A stretch of 64,000 bases of DNA from Closterium sp. NIES-65. Lineage: Eukaryota > Streptophyta > Zygnematophyceae > Desmidiales > Closteriaceae. Below, in pieces: positions 11,450 to 21,900 of the stretch. The position numbers were made by a program, and so were the translations under genes. The DNA lies in assembly GCA_948144175.1 (NCBI GenBank), contig CANXME010000244.1, positions 372,001 through 436,000 of the forward strand. The letters are read 5' to 3'. Under the pieces are notes generated by a model. The model was not told where the DNA came from, did not search any database, and saw only the letters and a program-made list of their open reading frames with translations. Each line of letters begins with the position of its first letter. Position 1 is the first letter of the stretch.

Positions 11450-12174
11450 GGGGGTGCACTTATAATTGAGAATCGGCCATAAGCGCATGGCTCCAGATAG
11501 AAGCGCCGGCGCCTTTAATCAGGCGGCGCTAATATCGGGGCGCTATGGTACTGTATGGCCCCGGATATAAGCGCAGGCCTATTATAAGCGCATGCGCTTG
11601 TATCTGGAGCAATGCGCTTATGGCCGATCCTCATTTATAAGCGCACCCCCTGTAAAACCATGACTTCTTATAAGCGCATGTATAATTATATTTTTAAATC
11701 CTGATAAACACAGTAACGAAATTCAGTTTTGCAGCGAGCCACATCCATTTTCACATTGTTCGACACTCTCGTGGGCCTCGCTGGCTTCGAGACTTTGAGT
11801 CAGGGTCGTCCCTAGGGTCTGAGGTATGTCTGATGCATCAGATGGGTAAGGGGCAAAAAAAAAGTTTTTGTCTGATGGTGACTGGCCCATCAGATTTATC
11901 CAAAAAAACATGTCTGAATATCAGCCAAACAGACAAAAAAAATCTGCTAGCGACGACCCTGCTTTGAGTCCAGTCAGGAGGATGCGCTGGCACGCCTGCA
12001 AAGTGACGTGCCAAGGCTCTTTTCGCCGGCAGAGAATCGCCCTTGCGCAATTCTGACTTCGGACCCTCTCACAATGCGTTTCGATTGAGATCGCAAGACT
12101 GAGATGTACAATTTGGTGCCTGTAAAATAAGCGCATGCGCTAATAAATTTTCCTCAATTATAAGTGCACCCCCC
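11450..12174. mobile_element. TA-flanked MITE with long inverted ends (Tc1/pogo type)
   Basis: The left end (from 11450) and right end (to 12174) are inverted copies sharing about 21 bases (GGGGGTGCACTTATAATTGAG), and TA dinucleotides flank both sides (11448-11449, 12175-12176). A further inverted copy of the left 50 bases lies at 11601-11652, so 11450-11652 alone also folds as a hairpin-like unit. No coding frame is visible. The TA duplication and nearness to the DDE_1 pseudogene (165 bp) suggest that this kind of transposase moved it; that link is inference. Many TATAAGCGCA motifs are scattered in and around the element. Confidence 0.75.
11801..11961. mobile_element. hAT-type MITE, 161 bp, nested in the larger MITE
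   Basis: The ends are inverted: CAGGGTCGTCCCTAG at the left and, reversed, CAGGGTCGTCGCTAG at the right (14 of 15). They are flanked by a perfect 8-bp duplication CTTTGAGT at 11793-11800 and 11962-11969. Eight-base duplications and CAGG-type ends are characteristic of the hAT superfamily. There is no coding capacity. Confidence 0.88.
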
Positions 12175-12235
12175 TAAAAAAAACGTTTTATTATAAGCGC
12201 AGGTGCGCTTACCGGTATATCCGGGGTGATACGGT

Positions 12236-12548
12236 ACCATATATTCTTGTACTCTGAGAACTGGCCTTGTGGACCCTTGTTTGTGCTCGGACTGCATAGT
12301 GATCTTCAGATCCACACTAAGCTTTGTTTTGTTTCTTGCCTTGACTGGTCTTGTGACCATTTGGTGTCACTTGTTTGTTTTCTTGGTGCCCCTCACTTAA
12401 CCTATGTATAGAGGTACGTATGTAAAAATGCAATAACTGTGATAGGCTGTAGTGAGGTGCCTTCTATAAGGTACAGCTTTTGAGTCTGCATACCGTATTT
12501 GTACTCCATCCTCTTCCTAGTTAATCATTCTGCTATGCATCACACTTG
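12236..12548 (+). mobile_element. Orphan copia 3' end (3' untranslated region plus degraded LTR)
   Basis: The stretch GAACTGGCCTTGTGGACCC, then the DNA for the 'CTTGACTGGTCTTGTGACC' block, matches the sequence downstream of copia pol genes in this window (for example 33320-33425). An LTR-like part with TAGGCTGTAGTGAGGTGCC and a GGTACA block follows, about 12415-12548, but its TG end is degraded. No pol is attached. It ends 40 bp before the stop codon of the PPR gene and may supply that gene's 3' untranslated region. Confidence 0.65.
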
Positions 12549-12589
12549 AGAAAAATGCCTACCCTCGCTCTAGCTGAAGCTGTCCACGT

Positions 12590-15500
12590 TCACAAACCAG
12601 GTGAACCTGCCTCCTCCCCCTCTTGCCGCCGCTCCTCCTGCCACTGTTGCTGGTGCTGCTCCCCCTGCCCCTCCTGCTGCCCCTGCTCCCCCCATCGCCG
12701 CCTACCCCACCGCTGCCCCGCCCCCTGCATGCGCGCAGCAAGGCGGGGATCCGCCACGGAGGGCGGCAGCTGGGCGAGGTGGTGGCGGCGGCGGCGCTCG
12801 TCGGCGTTCACAGTGCGGAAGCGCAGCGCCTGCAGCAGGCCCTCTGCGCGCGCCACTCCCCCTGCCAGCCCGGCACACAGGCAGCGCCGCCGCAGGCGCA
12901 GCAGCAGTGGGCGCGACGGTGTGAAGCCCGCCTCCAGCTGAGATTGGGGCGCGCGTGGGGGGGAGAGGGGGGAAGGTGGAGAAGGGTGAGGGCGGGGTTG
13001 GGAAAGCGGTGCACCTCATGAGCTGCTGCCGTGCTCCATGCACCTCTGTGCAGTCCCAAGCATAGGCAGCGCCGGGCTGCAGCAGGAGTGGGCGGGTGGA
13101 GTGGGGTGGGCACGTGGGGCGGGAGGAAAACGGAGATGGATGTTTCAGGTTGCAATAAGCACTGCAGGCAGTGAGAGGATTAGGGTCGCATAACCTCAAA
13201 GTAATATGGCGGTGCGGTGGAGAGAGTACAGCTCACCATCTTATCCATGGCGATGCACTCACCATCTTATCCATGGCGATGCACTCACCATCTTATCCAT
13301 GGCGATGCACTCACCATCTTATCCATGGCGATGCACTCACCATCTTATCCATGGCGATGCACTCACCATCTTATCCATGGCGATGCACTCACCATCTTAT
13401 CCATGGCGATGCATGCCCCCGGGGCATCGAAGGCGCGGATGTGGGCGTCCACGAGGATGGTGAAGGAGTCGGCGGTGGGCGGCAGGTGCAGAGTGCGCGT
13501 CATGTGCTCAAACAGCTGCACCACCGTGCGCACCTGGGGGGTTAGGTGCGGAGCGGGGAGAGAGGGGGTGGCAGATGTGCAGAAGGACAGGCTTGTGAGC
13601 TCATGTGCTGAAAGAGCTACACCACGTGGGCAGCGTACGAGAGCAAGCCCGCACCCAAGCCAGCTTCCCACTCCAACCCAGCTACGTTTCCCTCTCAATT
13701 GACTCAGGCGCGTGTGTGGCTCTCGGCTTGAGAGTCAAGAGCAGCGGTGCCAGCAAAACTGACATCAGCCATGCCCAAGTCGCCCTCCACGAGGGCGCTG
13801 AAGGATCCAGTCGGGCTACAGCTGGAATCGCTGCTGTTGCACGCATTGAGAATTCACAGCACCACGCCTGCGGACCCGACAGCAGCAGCATTGCACAACT
13901 CACGTCGGCCACGCCCGAGTAGCACTCCATGAGGGCGTTGAAGGAGTGCGTGTCGGGCTGCAGTTGGAACGTGCGCGTGATCTCATCGAAGGTGAGCTGC
14001 GCGCGCCCCACGTCACGCTGCATGGCACACCCCGCCACCACGCAGTTGAGTGCTGCCAGCGCCACCACCTCGCCCTGTGCGTGCATGCTCTCCAACGTGC
14101 TGTAGCCCTGTGTGGTGGGTGGGGAGAGTGGGGAGAGGGGAGAGGAGGCAGACTTCTGAGGCGCCTCAGAAGTTGAGTGCTGCCAGCGCCACCACCTCGC
14201 CCTGCGCGTGCATGCTCTCCAACGTGCTGTAGCCCTGTGTGGTGGGTGAGAGAGAGTGGAGGGGGTAAGGAACTGGGGGGAGCATGGTGAGGAATGGCTA
14301 CCCCAGCGTCGCCCCTGGCTAGCTGACCCCCAGCTCCCCCCAGCGCGGCCCCTGCGGCCCTGCGGCTCACCTTATCAACGACGTTGAGACGTCTCAGAAG
14401 TTATTTTAAAGTCGTATCCAAGTTGGCTCAAAAAAGTCTCACCAGCGTGCCCCCCATGGCTCACCTTATCGAGCACATCCACATTCAAGCACAGCGCCAG
14501 CGTCAGCGGCCGCAGCGACGTGAACGGGTTCAGCTCCTCCAATGGCGCGCTGCCACCTGTCACCCCCCCCTCTGCCCCCGCCAGCCCCTCCCCCTCACCC
14601 CCTGCACCCGCAGCACCAGGCGGGGCCGGCAGGGGCAGCGTGTAGCGAAATAAATCATCCTGGGGAGCGCCGGGAGTGCCGGGGCGGAACTTGGGGAAGA
14701 TGTCGTAGGGGGGGAGGTCCTTGGGGCGGGCGAGCGTGGGGTGCAGCAGCAAGTCCTGCAGGTGCAGCGCGGCACGGAAGGCGCAGGGGAAGTTGGGTGC
14801 GGCGCTGTAGGCGTGGATGCGCGCGAGGTGGAAGGCGGGCGCGGGCGGGTAGGGGCGGCGCAGGAGGCGGTCCCACACGTGCTCTATGATGGGCGTGTGG
14901 CCCGCCCTGGCCGCCATGTTGGCCACGTGCAGCATCAGCCCGTCGTGCACACTGTCCCGTTGCTCCTGCAACAGCTGTGGGGGGGTGGCGGGACGGGGGA
15001 GAGGCGTGAGTTTTGAGAAGTCTCAAAACTCGTTGTGCACGTACTCACCTTGCCGTGCACTTACTCACCTTGCTCCTGCATCAGCTGTTGGCAGGGAGGC
15101 GAGGGAGGGGGGCGAGAGGTGAGGGAGATTGGGGCGTGAGCAACGGGTGATAGTGGGGTGGGGAGAGAGGAATGGGAAGAGGGGATGCGAGGAGGGTGGG
15201 AGGGAGGAGGGAGAGGAGGAGGAGGAGGAGGAGGAGGAGGAGGAGGAGGAGGAGGAGGAGGAGGAGGAGGAGGAGGAGGAGGAGGAGGAAGAGGGGGCAA
15301 GACGTCATATGGGAGGGGAGCCTTTGCTTGATATGGCACAAGCAAGCAAGGAGTCGGAGCACCTGCATGGCGAGATAAGCGCAGTCATAGTCCTCGGTGT
15401 CCACGGCGGTCATGAGCGCATGCTCCATGGCCCTGCCCTCCATCTCTATCTTGTGCGCCTGCCATACATTGCACGGGGGCGACGAGGGCAGTGGAAGAGA

Positions 15501-17896
15501 GGGTGCATGGGGAGGGTGCATGGGGAGGGTGCATGGGGAGGGTGCATGGGGAGGGTGAATAGGGTGGAGTGCAAGTACACACTTGGTGCATGGGCAGAAG
15601 CCATCTCCAGCACAGCAATGGCATCACGACAGTGGAGCGTGTGCACGCATGTGGCGACGGCACGGCACAGGCACACACCCACACTCCCCAGCGGCACACA
15701 CACCCACACTCCCCTGAAGCGGCACACCCCCTGCCCCCTGCCCACATCCCCCCTTCCAACACGCACCTTGACCACCTCGAGCACCGTGATGGCATCCCGG
15801 GAGCGCCGTGTGTGCAGGCACGTGGCGAGCAGCTCCGACACAGCCCGGGGGGACGGTGCCATGCGCGCCCTCCGCATGTCCGCCACGAGCTGCAAGGCCG
15901 CGTGCATGCGGCGCTCCTTGGCGCACAGCACCACCGCTGCGCTGTAGCTCCCCGCCTCCGGTACCACCCTCGCCACTCCCATCCTGCCGCCACGAGGGTG
16001 GGGGGAGGTGAAGAGGAGGAGCAGGGTGGGAGGGATGGGAGGGATGGGAGGGAGGGGAGGGGCGTGGGACGGATGGGAGGGATGGGAGGGATGGGAGGAA
16101 TGGGAGGAGAGGCGTGGGGAGGATGGGAAGGATGTGAGGGATGGGAGGGGCGTGGGAGGAGAGTGGGTGCGAGTGGGTGGAAGGCGGGAGGGGCATCGCT
16201 GAAGGATGGCAGCGAGGGCGGGGCGGGAGGGGTGGGATGGAAGGACGGGGAGGGGGTTGCAGGGCACACTGGGAATGACGGGTGGTGCAGCGAGCAAGGC
16301 AGAGAGGTGTCTCATAGTCAACCCAAACTCCAATCCCCTTGCCCACGAGGGGTATGCAGCACATCAATGCACCCCACAACTCCGCATGCCCTCAACCCGC
16401 TCTTCCTTCATCCGTTCTCCCCAAACCGCCAAACCCCAACCCCCAACCGCTTTGCCCACTGCAAAGAACCTCTCTTCCCCCCCCCTCCCTCCCCCCTCCC
16501 AGCGCACGTCACGCCGCCACCCACGCGGTCACGGCCCCACACCCCCACGACACCGTGACGCCCCGACGCACTGGGTGAGGAAGAGCAGCACGGCGTTGGC
16601 GTCGCGGCGGGCGAGGGCGGTGCGCAGCAGCACGTGGAACGTATCCTTTGACGCCTGCACGCCCTGCCCGCGCATCTCCCTCATCGCGCGCACCACCCCC
16701 TGCACCGCCTGCACGGGCGGCCCCACGTGCATTAGCGCGTGCAGGTACAGCTGCCACGTCATCAGCGGCAGCGCCTCCTCGCGCTCCTTCCGTAGCTGCA
16801 CCTCGAATTCGTGATTCCACCATTCCGGCCTTTCCGCCTTCTCTGCCCCGGCCCCAGCCTCCCCGGCCCCAACCTCCCCGGCTGCCTCCGCGCCAGCACC
16901 CGGCGCAGGAGCGCCCCCTGCCTCGGTTGCGCCCCCCCCTGCGCCCGCGCTCTTGTCCTTGCGCATCCACGCGCGGAAGAGCGCAACCGATTCGCGAAAG
17001 CGCGCGCTCCTGACGAGCTTCTCCTGCGCCTCGTACAGCTCCGCCAGTGTCGCCAGCCCCGCCGCCTGCTCCGCTGCCGCGTCCGCCTCCGCCTGTCTCC
17101 CCTCGCCCATTGCGCGGGCATCCGCGCTTCCCCCGCCGTCGCTGCTCCGCGCCACATCCGATGATTCCTGCGCGCTCGCATCAACGTCGCTATCATTCGA
17201 CGCGCCATCCTCACGTGCCTCGCTATAGTCATCTTCGCTTTCGTGCGACTGTGCAAGATCGTCAGTAGCTAAACTCAGCACCTCGCGGTCAGACAACCCA
17301 CCTCCCCCGGATACTGCCGACCCGCCCTCCTCTCCCGCATCCTTCCGGTCGCTGCTAGCCGTCGATCCAGCATCTGATTCAGCCGTTGATCCGGAGGAAA
17401 AGCTAGCCGTTGATACCGCTGCTCTGCACCCGCTGAATCTGCGCTGAGGTGGCCACGATGACGTCAGCGAGATCTGGCGAAGGAGCGAGCGAGCCACGTC
17501 ACTGCTGAGAATGTGGTGGTAACCACTGCAACCCGGACGGACGGCTGTGGAAGCTGGAGCGACGGCGAAGCGCGATTGGATGTGGGCTACGAGCGGGGAA
17601 GAAACGAACGCAGCGGATGAGACCGGAGCGGCGGGAGCGGCGGGCGGGTGGGAGTGCGGATGCTCGGAAAGAACCGATCGAGATTGTTCGGTCGCCGTCT
17701 GCTCCGATGGGGAAGCAGCGGTCGTCAACGAGCAGCGAGCAGGATCTACTCGCCGCAACTCACGCTGATCGAACGCGGCGAAGGGATCGGATGCAACGAG
17801 GAGCGGCGCTGCCGCAGCGGCGAGAGTGGCGCCGCACGACGACGCGCACGCCGCCACGGCCGTGGGTATGCTGGCCAACGCGGATCGCGACGTCAT
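12590..17896 (-). CDS. Pentatricopeptide-repeat (PPR) protein, seven exons, probably organelle-targeted
   Basis: My model has exons 17896-16572, 15983-15767, 15458-15363, 14974-14465, 14107-13904, 13533-13393 and 12937-12590 (minus strand), all with GT...AG borders and compatible phases, giving about 946 residues. I chose ATG 17896 because the longer upstream frame has no ATG. The N-terminus (MTSRSALASIPTAVAACASS) is Ser/Ala/Arg-rich like a transit peptide. Residues about 130-340 are acidic and low-complexity. PPR-like helical pairs begin near residue 377 (TWQLYLHALMHVG) and include SYSAAVVLCAKERRMHAALQ, HSFNALMECYSGVADVR and DSFTILVDAHIRAFDAPGA. The end is basic (LRLRRRC). PPR proteins bind organellar RNA; its target and ortholog are unknown. 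It is the only apparently intact host-type gene here. Confidence 0.75.
13232..13413 (-). repeat. 26-bp x7 tandem array carrying a splice donor in each unit
   Basis: Seven identical 26-bp units fill 13232-13413. On the minus strand each unit holds the last 20 or so bases of PPR exon 6 (ending GGATAAGATG) followed by GTGAG. The unit nearest exon 6 provides the exon end and its donor (13393/13392); the other six lie in intron 6. Twenty-six is not a multiple of three, so use of later donors would change the reading frame. Confidence 0.92.
14044..14256 (-). repeat. 127-bp-offset duplication of the exon 5 start and its acceptor
   Basis: The stretch from 14044 (last-read part of the exon 5 start through its acceptor and pyrimidine tract) recurs from 14171 with very few changes. 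The second copy lies wholly in intron 4 and ends at a palindrome (14152-14173). It offers a second acceptor near 14234 followed by the same first codons (GYSTLESM). Confidence 0.85.
14152..14173. repeat. 22-bp perfect palindrome in PPR intron 4
   Basis: ACTTCTGAGG-CG-CCTCAGAAGT is fully self-complementary. It sits exactly at the inner end of the duplicated exon-5 copy. Related near-palindromes are at 14385-14396 (TGAGACGTCTCA) and 15009-15030 (AGTTTTGAGA-AG-TCTCAAAACT). Confidence 0.85.
15009..15030. repeat. 22-bp inverted repeat in PPR intron 3
   Basis: Ten-base arms AGTTTTGAGA and TCTCAAAACT enclose AG. It lies next to a diverged copy of the exon 4 start (15070-15087). Confidence 0.8.
15214..15290 (+). 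repeat. GGA trinucleotide microsatellite in PPR intron 3
   Basis: About 25 consecutive GGA units, read as CCT on the gene strand, where they form a pyrimidine-rich stretch inside intron 3. Confidence 0.95.
15499..15556 (+). repeat. 13-bp x4 tandem repeat in PPR intron 2
   Basis: The unit GTGCATGGGGAGG repeats four times close to the acceptor of exon 3. Confidence 0.88.
15601..15659 (-). repeat. Diverged copy of the exon 2 end inside PPR intron 2
   Basis: This stretch matches the 3' part of exon 2 (15772-15830) at roughly three quarters of its positions and would encode CVHTLHCRDAIAVLEM against CLHTRRSRDAITVLEV. It is not needed for an open gene model, so I treat it as an intronic duplicate or a decoy exon. 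Confidence 0.75.
16019..16160 (+). repeat. GGGATGGGAG-type minisatellite in PPR intron 1
   Basis: Imperfect 10-bp units rich in GGGATGGGAG fill this part of intron 1. No coding frame is supported. Confidence 0.8.
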
Positions 17897-17965
17897 GCGG
17901 AAGTGCCACTGCGAGCGAGCAAAAAACGACAGGGTGGAGGAGGGCGAGAGTAGTTTCTTACGACG

Positions 17966-18276
17966 AGTGCAATTGAGTGAGCGAGCGAGAATTGCACTAT
18001 CGAAACAAGAGTACAATGAGCGAAGGCATGAGCTAAGAATATATAGAGAAACTACAGTGGTAACAGTAATGTGTGAAAATGGGGGTGCTCGACGGGCCTA
18101 GCGCCGAGGTTGGGAAATGTCGAGGCGGAGGTCTGGAGCGCGGCTACCAACCGAACCGTGAGGTTGGGTCGCGTCGTGAACAGTGGTGGGAACAGTGTCG
18201 AGGTGAATGTCGCGAGTGGTAACGGATTACTTTTGGGTGCTGTTGGCGGGAACAGTTGTGTACGCGCTGAGAAGGG
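17966..18276 (-). promoter_or_regulatory. PPR gene promoter region, similar to an LTR-like sequence at 63.3-63.6 kb
   Basis: The stretch matches 63329-63645 along nearly its whole length, in the same orientation (for example GCGAGCGAGAATTGCACTATCGAA, in part, and the block around GTGAGGTTGGGTCGCGTC). A TATA-like CTATATA on the minus strand (18040-18046) lies 144 bp upstream of the PPR start codon and is mutated in the other copy. At 63.3 kb the sequence is followed by a primer-site-like motif and a possible gag, so an LTR origin is plausible. Upstream it is cut by the leader of Cop3 at about 18277. Confidence 0.6.
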
Positions 18277-18950
18277 ACCCCGTCGCCGCCCGTCTCAGCC
18301 CCGTCGCCGCCCTTCGCGGCCCCGTCGCCACCCTTCTCGGCCCCGTAGCCGCCCTTCGCCGCCCTTCTCGGCCCCGTCGCCACCCTTCGCGGCCCCTCAC
18401 GGCCCCTTCGCGGCCCCGTCGCCGTCCTTCGCAGCCCCTTCACGGCCCTTCGTGGCCCCTTCACCGCCCTTGGCGGCCTCTTATCGGCTCCTCCGCGGCC
18501 CCTTCTCGGCTCCCTCACAGACCTGCCGCCCCGCCGTCGCCGCCCCTGCAGCACCAACCAACGCCGTTCCAGCAGCGGGAGCCGCCACCGCCGGTGCCGC
18601 CGACAGCGGGCAGCCGCCGCCGCCACAGCCGGGGCCGCATCCGCCGCCGCAGCCTACAGCAGGAGCAGCCGCCGACGGCAACAGCCGCAGCCGCCACAGC
18701 TGGGGCCGCAGCCGCCTGCAGCTTCCGTCGCCATCGACAGCAGGGGCCGCCGCCGCTGTCCCGGCCCTGCCCTGCAGAGCGGAGCAGTGCTCCTCTGCCA
18801 CCCTGTAGCGGCCCCGTCCCTGCCGACGCGCCTCGGCCCTGCCCCACCACTTGCGGCACTCTACCCACCTGCCCTGGTAAGAGCACCACCAAGCCGCGCC
18901 CCTCCTGTTGCTACTGGTGCTGCTGCCCCTAGCCTGCTGCCACTGCTGTT
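18277..18950 (+). repeat. Cop3 leader: GC-rich short-repeat array
   Basis: Units such as CGGCCCCGTCGCCGCCCTTC repeat with variation over the first 270 bp, followed by CAG/CCG-rich sequence to the gag start. I see no protein homology in it. Confidence 0.75.
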
Positions 18951-21900
18951 ATGGCTACCCCTAGTGTTCTCGCCTTTGATGCTAAGGGTCGGGCTGTTGA
19001 CTTTGAGGTTTGGGTCGATGATCTACAGCTTTTCCTACAGTGCGATAGGAAAGACGGTCTCTCACTGTTCGATCTTACGTCTGGCGCCTCTGCTGCCCCT
19101 GCTGTTGATGCTGACTGCACTGTTCGCTCACAGTGGGCCACACGCGATGCTGCTGTCCGTCTTGCTGTGCGTAGTCACCTGCCGTCCACTGAGCGCGCGC
19201 ACTTTAGTTAGTACAAGAGTGCTAAGACCTTGTACGACGCTGTAGTTGCACGCTACTCTTCCCCTGCCACTGCTGCCCTTAGCCGCTTCATGCTGCCGTA
19301 CCTGTTCCCTGACCTTGCCGCCTTTCCCATTGTCGCTGACCTCATTACGCACCTTCGCACTAGTGACACCCGCTACCGCGCTGCGCTTCCTGCTGAGTTC
19401 TACGCCAAGAACCCCCCCCCCCCCCATGTACATCACCCTCTACTACATAGTTACCCGGCTCCCTGAATCTCTTCGCTCGGTCAGGGACCACTTCCTCTCT
19501 GTTTGCCCCACCACACTCACCGTTGACCTCCTCAAGGAGCGCCTCCTGGCAGCTGAGAAGAGTATAGTCGCTGTAGGAGCCTCTCGTGGTGACCCTCGTG
19601 CCCCCTTCTTTGAGGGGTGCTCCCCCTCCCCCCTTTTGCCCTCTGTTGCCTCCGCTGCTGCCGTCGACTTCGTTGGCACCGAGTCGGTCGGCCCCGCGTC
19701 TGCCCCTAGCGGGAGACGCCGCACCGGCAAGGGCAAGGGGGGCAAGAGAGCTGGAGGGGCTGGTGGGGGCGGCGGAGGTGGCGGTGGAGGCGGCGGAGGG
19801 AGTGGGGGTGGCAGTGGGAGTGGTGGCGGGGGTGGGGGCTTCCGTGGCGGCGGTGGAGGCGGAGGCGACGGCGGCGGTGGCGGTGGGAGCGGAGGAGGAG
19901 GCAGTGGCAGCGGTGGCGGAGGTGGCGGAGGCCGAGGTGGAGCTGGTCGGGGTGGCTCTGCGCAGCGGAGCGGATTCGGTGGTGGTCAGCGCAAGCAGCA
20001 GCAGCGCACTCGTGACACCTCGCCCCCTCAGCAGCTTCGTGAGTGGTACGTTGCGCGTCAGCGGGGTGGGGATGCTGGTCCTTGTGCCTACGTCCTGCGT
20101 ACCGGCGACCGCACTGGTGAGCAGTGCGGTGGCCTGCACACCACCCAGCGCTGCTTCGGCCGCCTGACAGACGCTTGGCGTCTCCAGTTCCCTAACGCCA
20201 CTGCGTACCGGCGACCGCACTGGTGAGCAGTGCGGTGGCCTGCACACCACCCAGCGCTGCTTCGGCCGCCTGACAGACGCTTGGCGTCTCCAGTTCCCTA
20301 ACGCCACTGAGATCCCCCGCTGGGGTGAGCTTCTTAGGTCGCGGGTTGCTATCTTTGATTTGGATTATGATGCCATTCTTCCTCCGATGCATGTGTGTCT
20401 ACTAGTGATGAGGGTGACTGTTACCTGTGTGTCCCGCCAGACCCGGGCATTGACGCTGCTGCTCCAGGTGCTGGTGAGGCTGCTGCTCTAGGTGCTAGTG
20501 CGTCTGCTGCCCCAGGTACTAGTGAGTCTGCAATCTCAGGTACCACGTCGGCTCAGGCCTTTCACACCTTCACCCTTGACTCTGGTGCTTCCCGCTCCTT
20601 CTTTCGAGACCGCACCACGCTTACGCCGCTTAGTCGGCCAGTTGCAGTCTCCCTGACGGACCCTTCTGAGGGTCCTGTCCTTGCCCGCTTCTCCACTATC
20701 TTACCGTGTCCGGCGGCCCCCTCTGGCACCCTGTCCGGTCTCTACCTCCCCTCGTTCCCTACGAACTTGGTTAGTGGTGCTGATCTACAGGATGGGGGGG
20801 TTGACCAGTTCACTCCTAAGAGTCAGCGGGTGACCCACTGTACGTGTGCTCGGACGGGCCGACACTTAGCCACGTTTACCCGTCAGCCGGGGTCGAGCCT
20901 GTACACAATTACTACTGAGTCTCCTCCGATTGCCGAGTGTGGACAGGTAGCTGCGTCGGGTCATGTGTTTGCTGCGGCGTCCAGGTCTGGTCCTGAGTCT
21001 GCTCCCTGCTCGTCTCGTCTGCTGTCCCACGGGACTCTCCTCTGGCACCACCACCTTGGTCACCCCTCCCTGCCTCGTCTTCGAGGCATGGCCTCCCGTT
21101 ACCTTGTCTCTGGTCTCCGTCGGTCCCTCCCTCCCCTCCCTCTGGGGCCTGCCCCTACCTGCGTTCCCTGTGTCGAGGGGCGGCAGCGCGCCGCCCCTCA
21201 CTCCTCCGAGTTTCCTCCGACAGAGGCTCCGCTGCAGACTCTTCACATGGACGTGTGGGGCCCCGCCCGCTTCCGTGGCCAAGGTCACGAGCGTTACTTC
21301 TTGTTGGTGGTTGACGACTACTCGCGTTACACCACGGTGTTCCCCTTGCGCAGCAAGGGTGACGTCACTAAGGTGTTGATCGACTTGATCCGCGCGACTC
21401 GTCTCCAGCTCAGAGAGAGTTTCGGCTTGGACTTTCCTGTTCTTCGTCTGCACTTTGACAGAGGCGGTGAGTTTTCCTCTGCCTTTCTGGAAGCCTTCTG
21501 TTGTGCACAGGGCATCCACAAGACCTTCACGCTTCCGGCCTCTCCACAGCAAAATAGAATTGCTGAGCGCCGCATTGGCATGGTCATGGACGTCGCTCGT
21601 GCGTCCATGATCCATGCGGCTGCTCCCCATTTTCTGTGGCCGTGTGCGGTTCGGTACGCAGCGCATCAGATCAACCTTCATCCCCGGGTCTCCTTGCCAA
21701 AGACCTCCCCCACGTTGCGGTGGACAGGGAAGGTTGGCGATGCGTTTGTGTTTCGTGTCTGGGGATCTCGGGCGTTTGTCCGCGACTTGTCTGCAGACAA
21801 GCCGTCCCCCCGTGCTGTTCCCTGCGTCTTCCTTGTCTTCCCCCTTGACGCACCTGGTTGGCAGTTTTACCACCCCACCTCGCGCCGTGTTCTGTCCTCC

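Noticed and set aside
12546..13021. Plus-strand frames over PPR exon 7
   Set aside because: They are antisense shadows; the minus-strand exon has splice-phase support and a typical PPR continuation.
13232..13413. CRISPR-like array of seven identical 26-bp units
   Set aside because: The units are directly adjacent with no spacers, and the setting is an intron of a eukaryotic gene.
15129..15947. Plus-strand frame with a poly-Glu stretch over the PPR introns
   Set aside because: It is a shadow of the GGA microsatellite and of introns and exons on the other strand; it has no domain.
16529..18016. Longer PPR start at 18016
   Set aside because: The codon there is TTG, the added residues come from the LTR-like promoter, and the first ATG in frame is at 17896.
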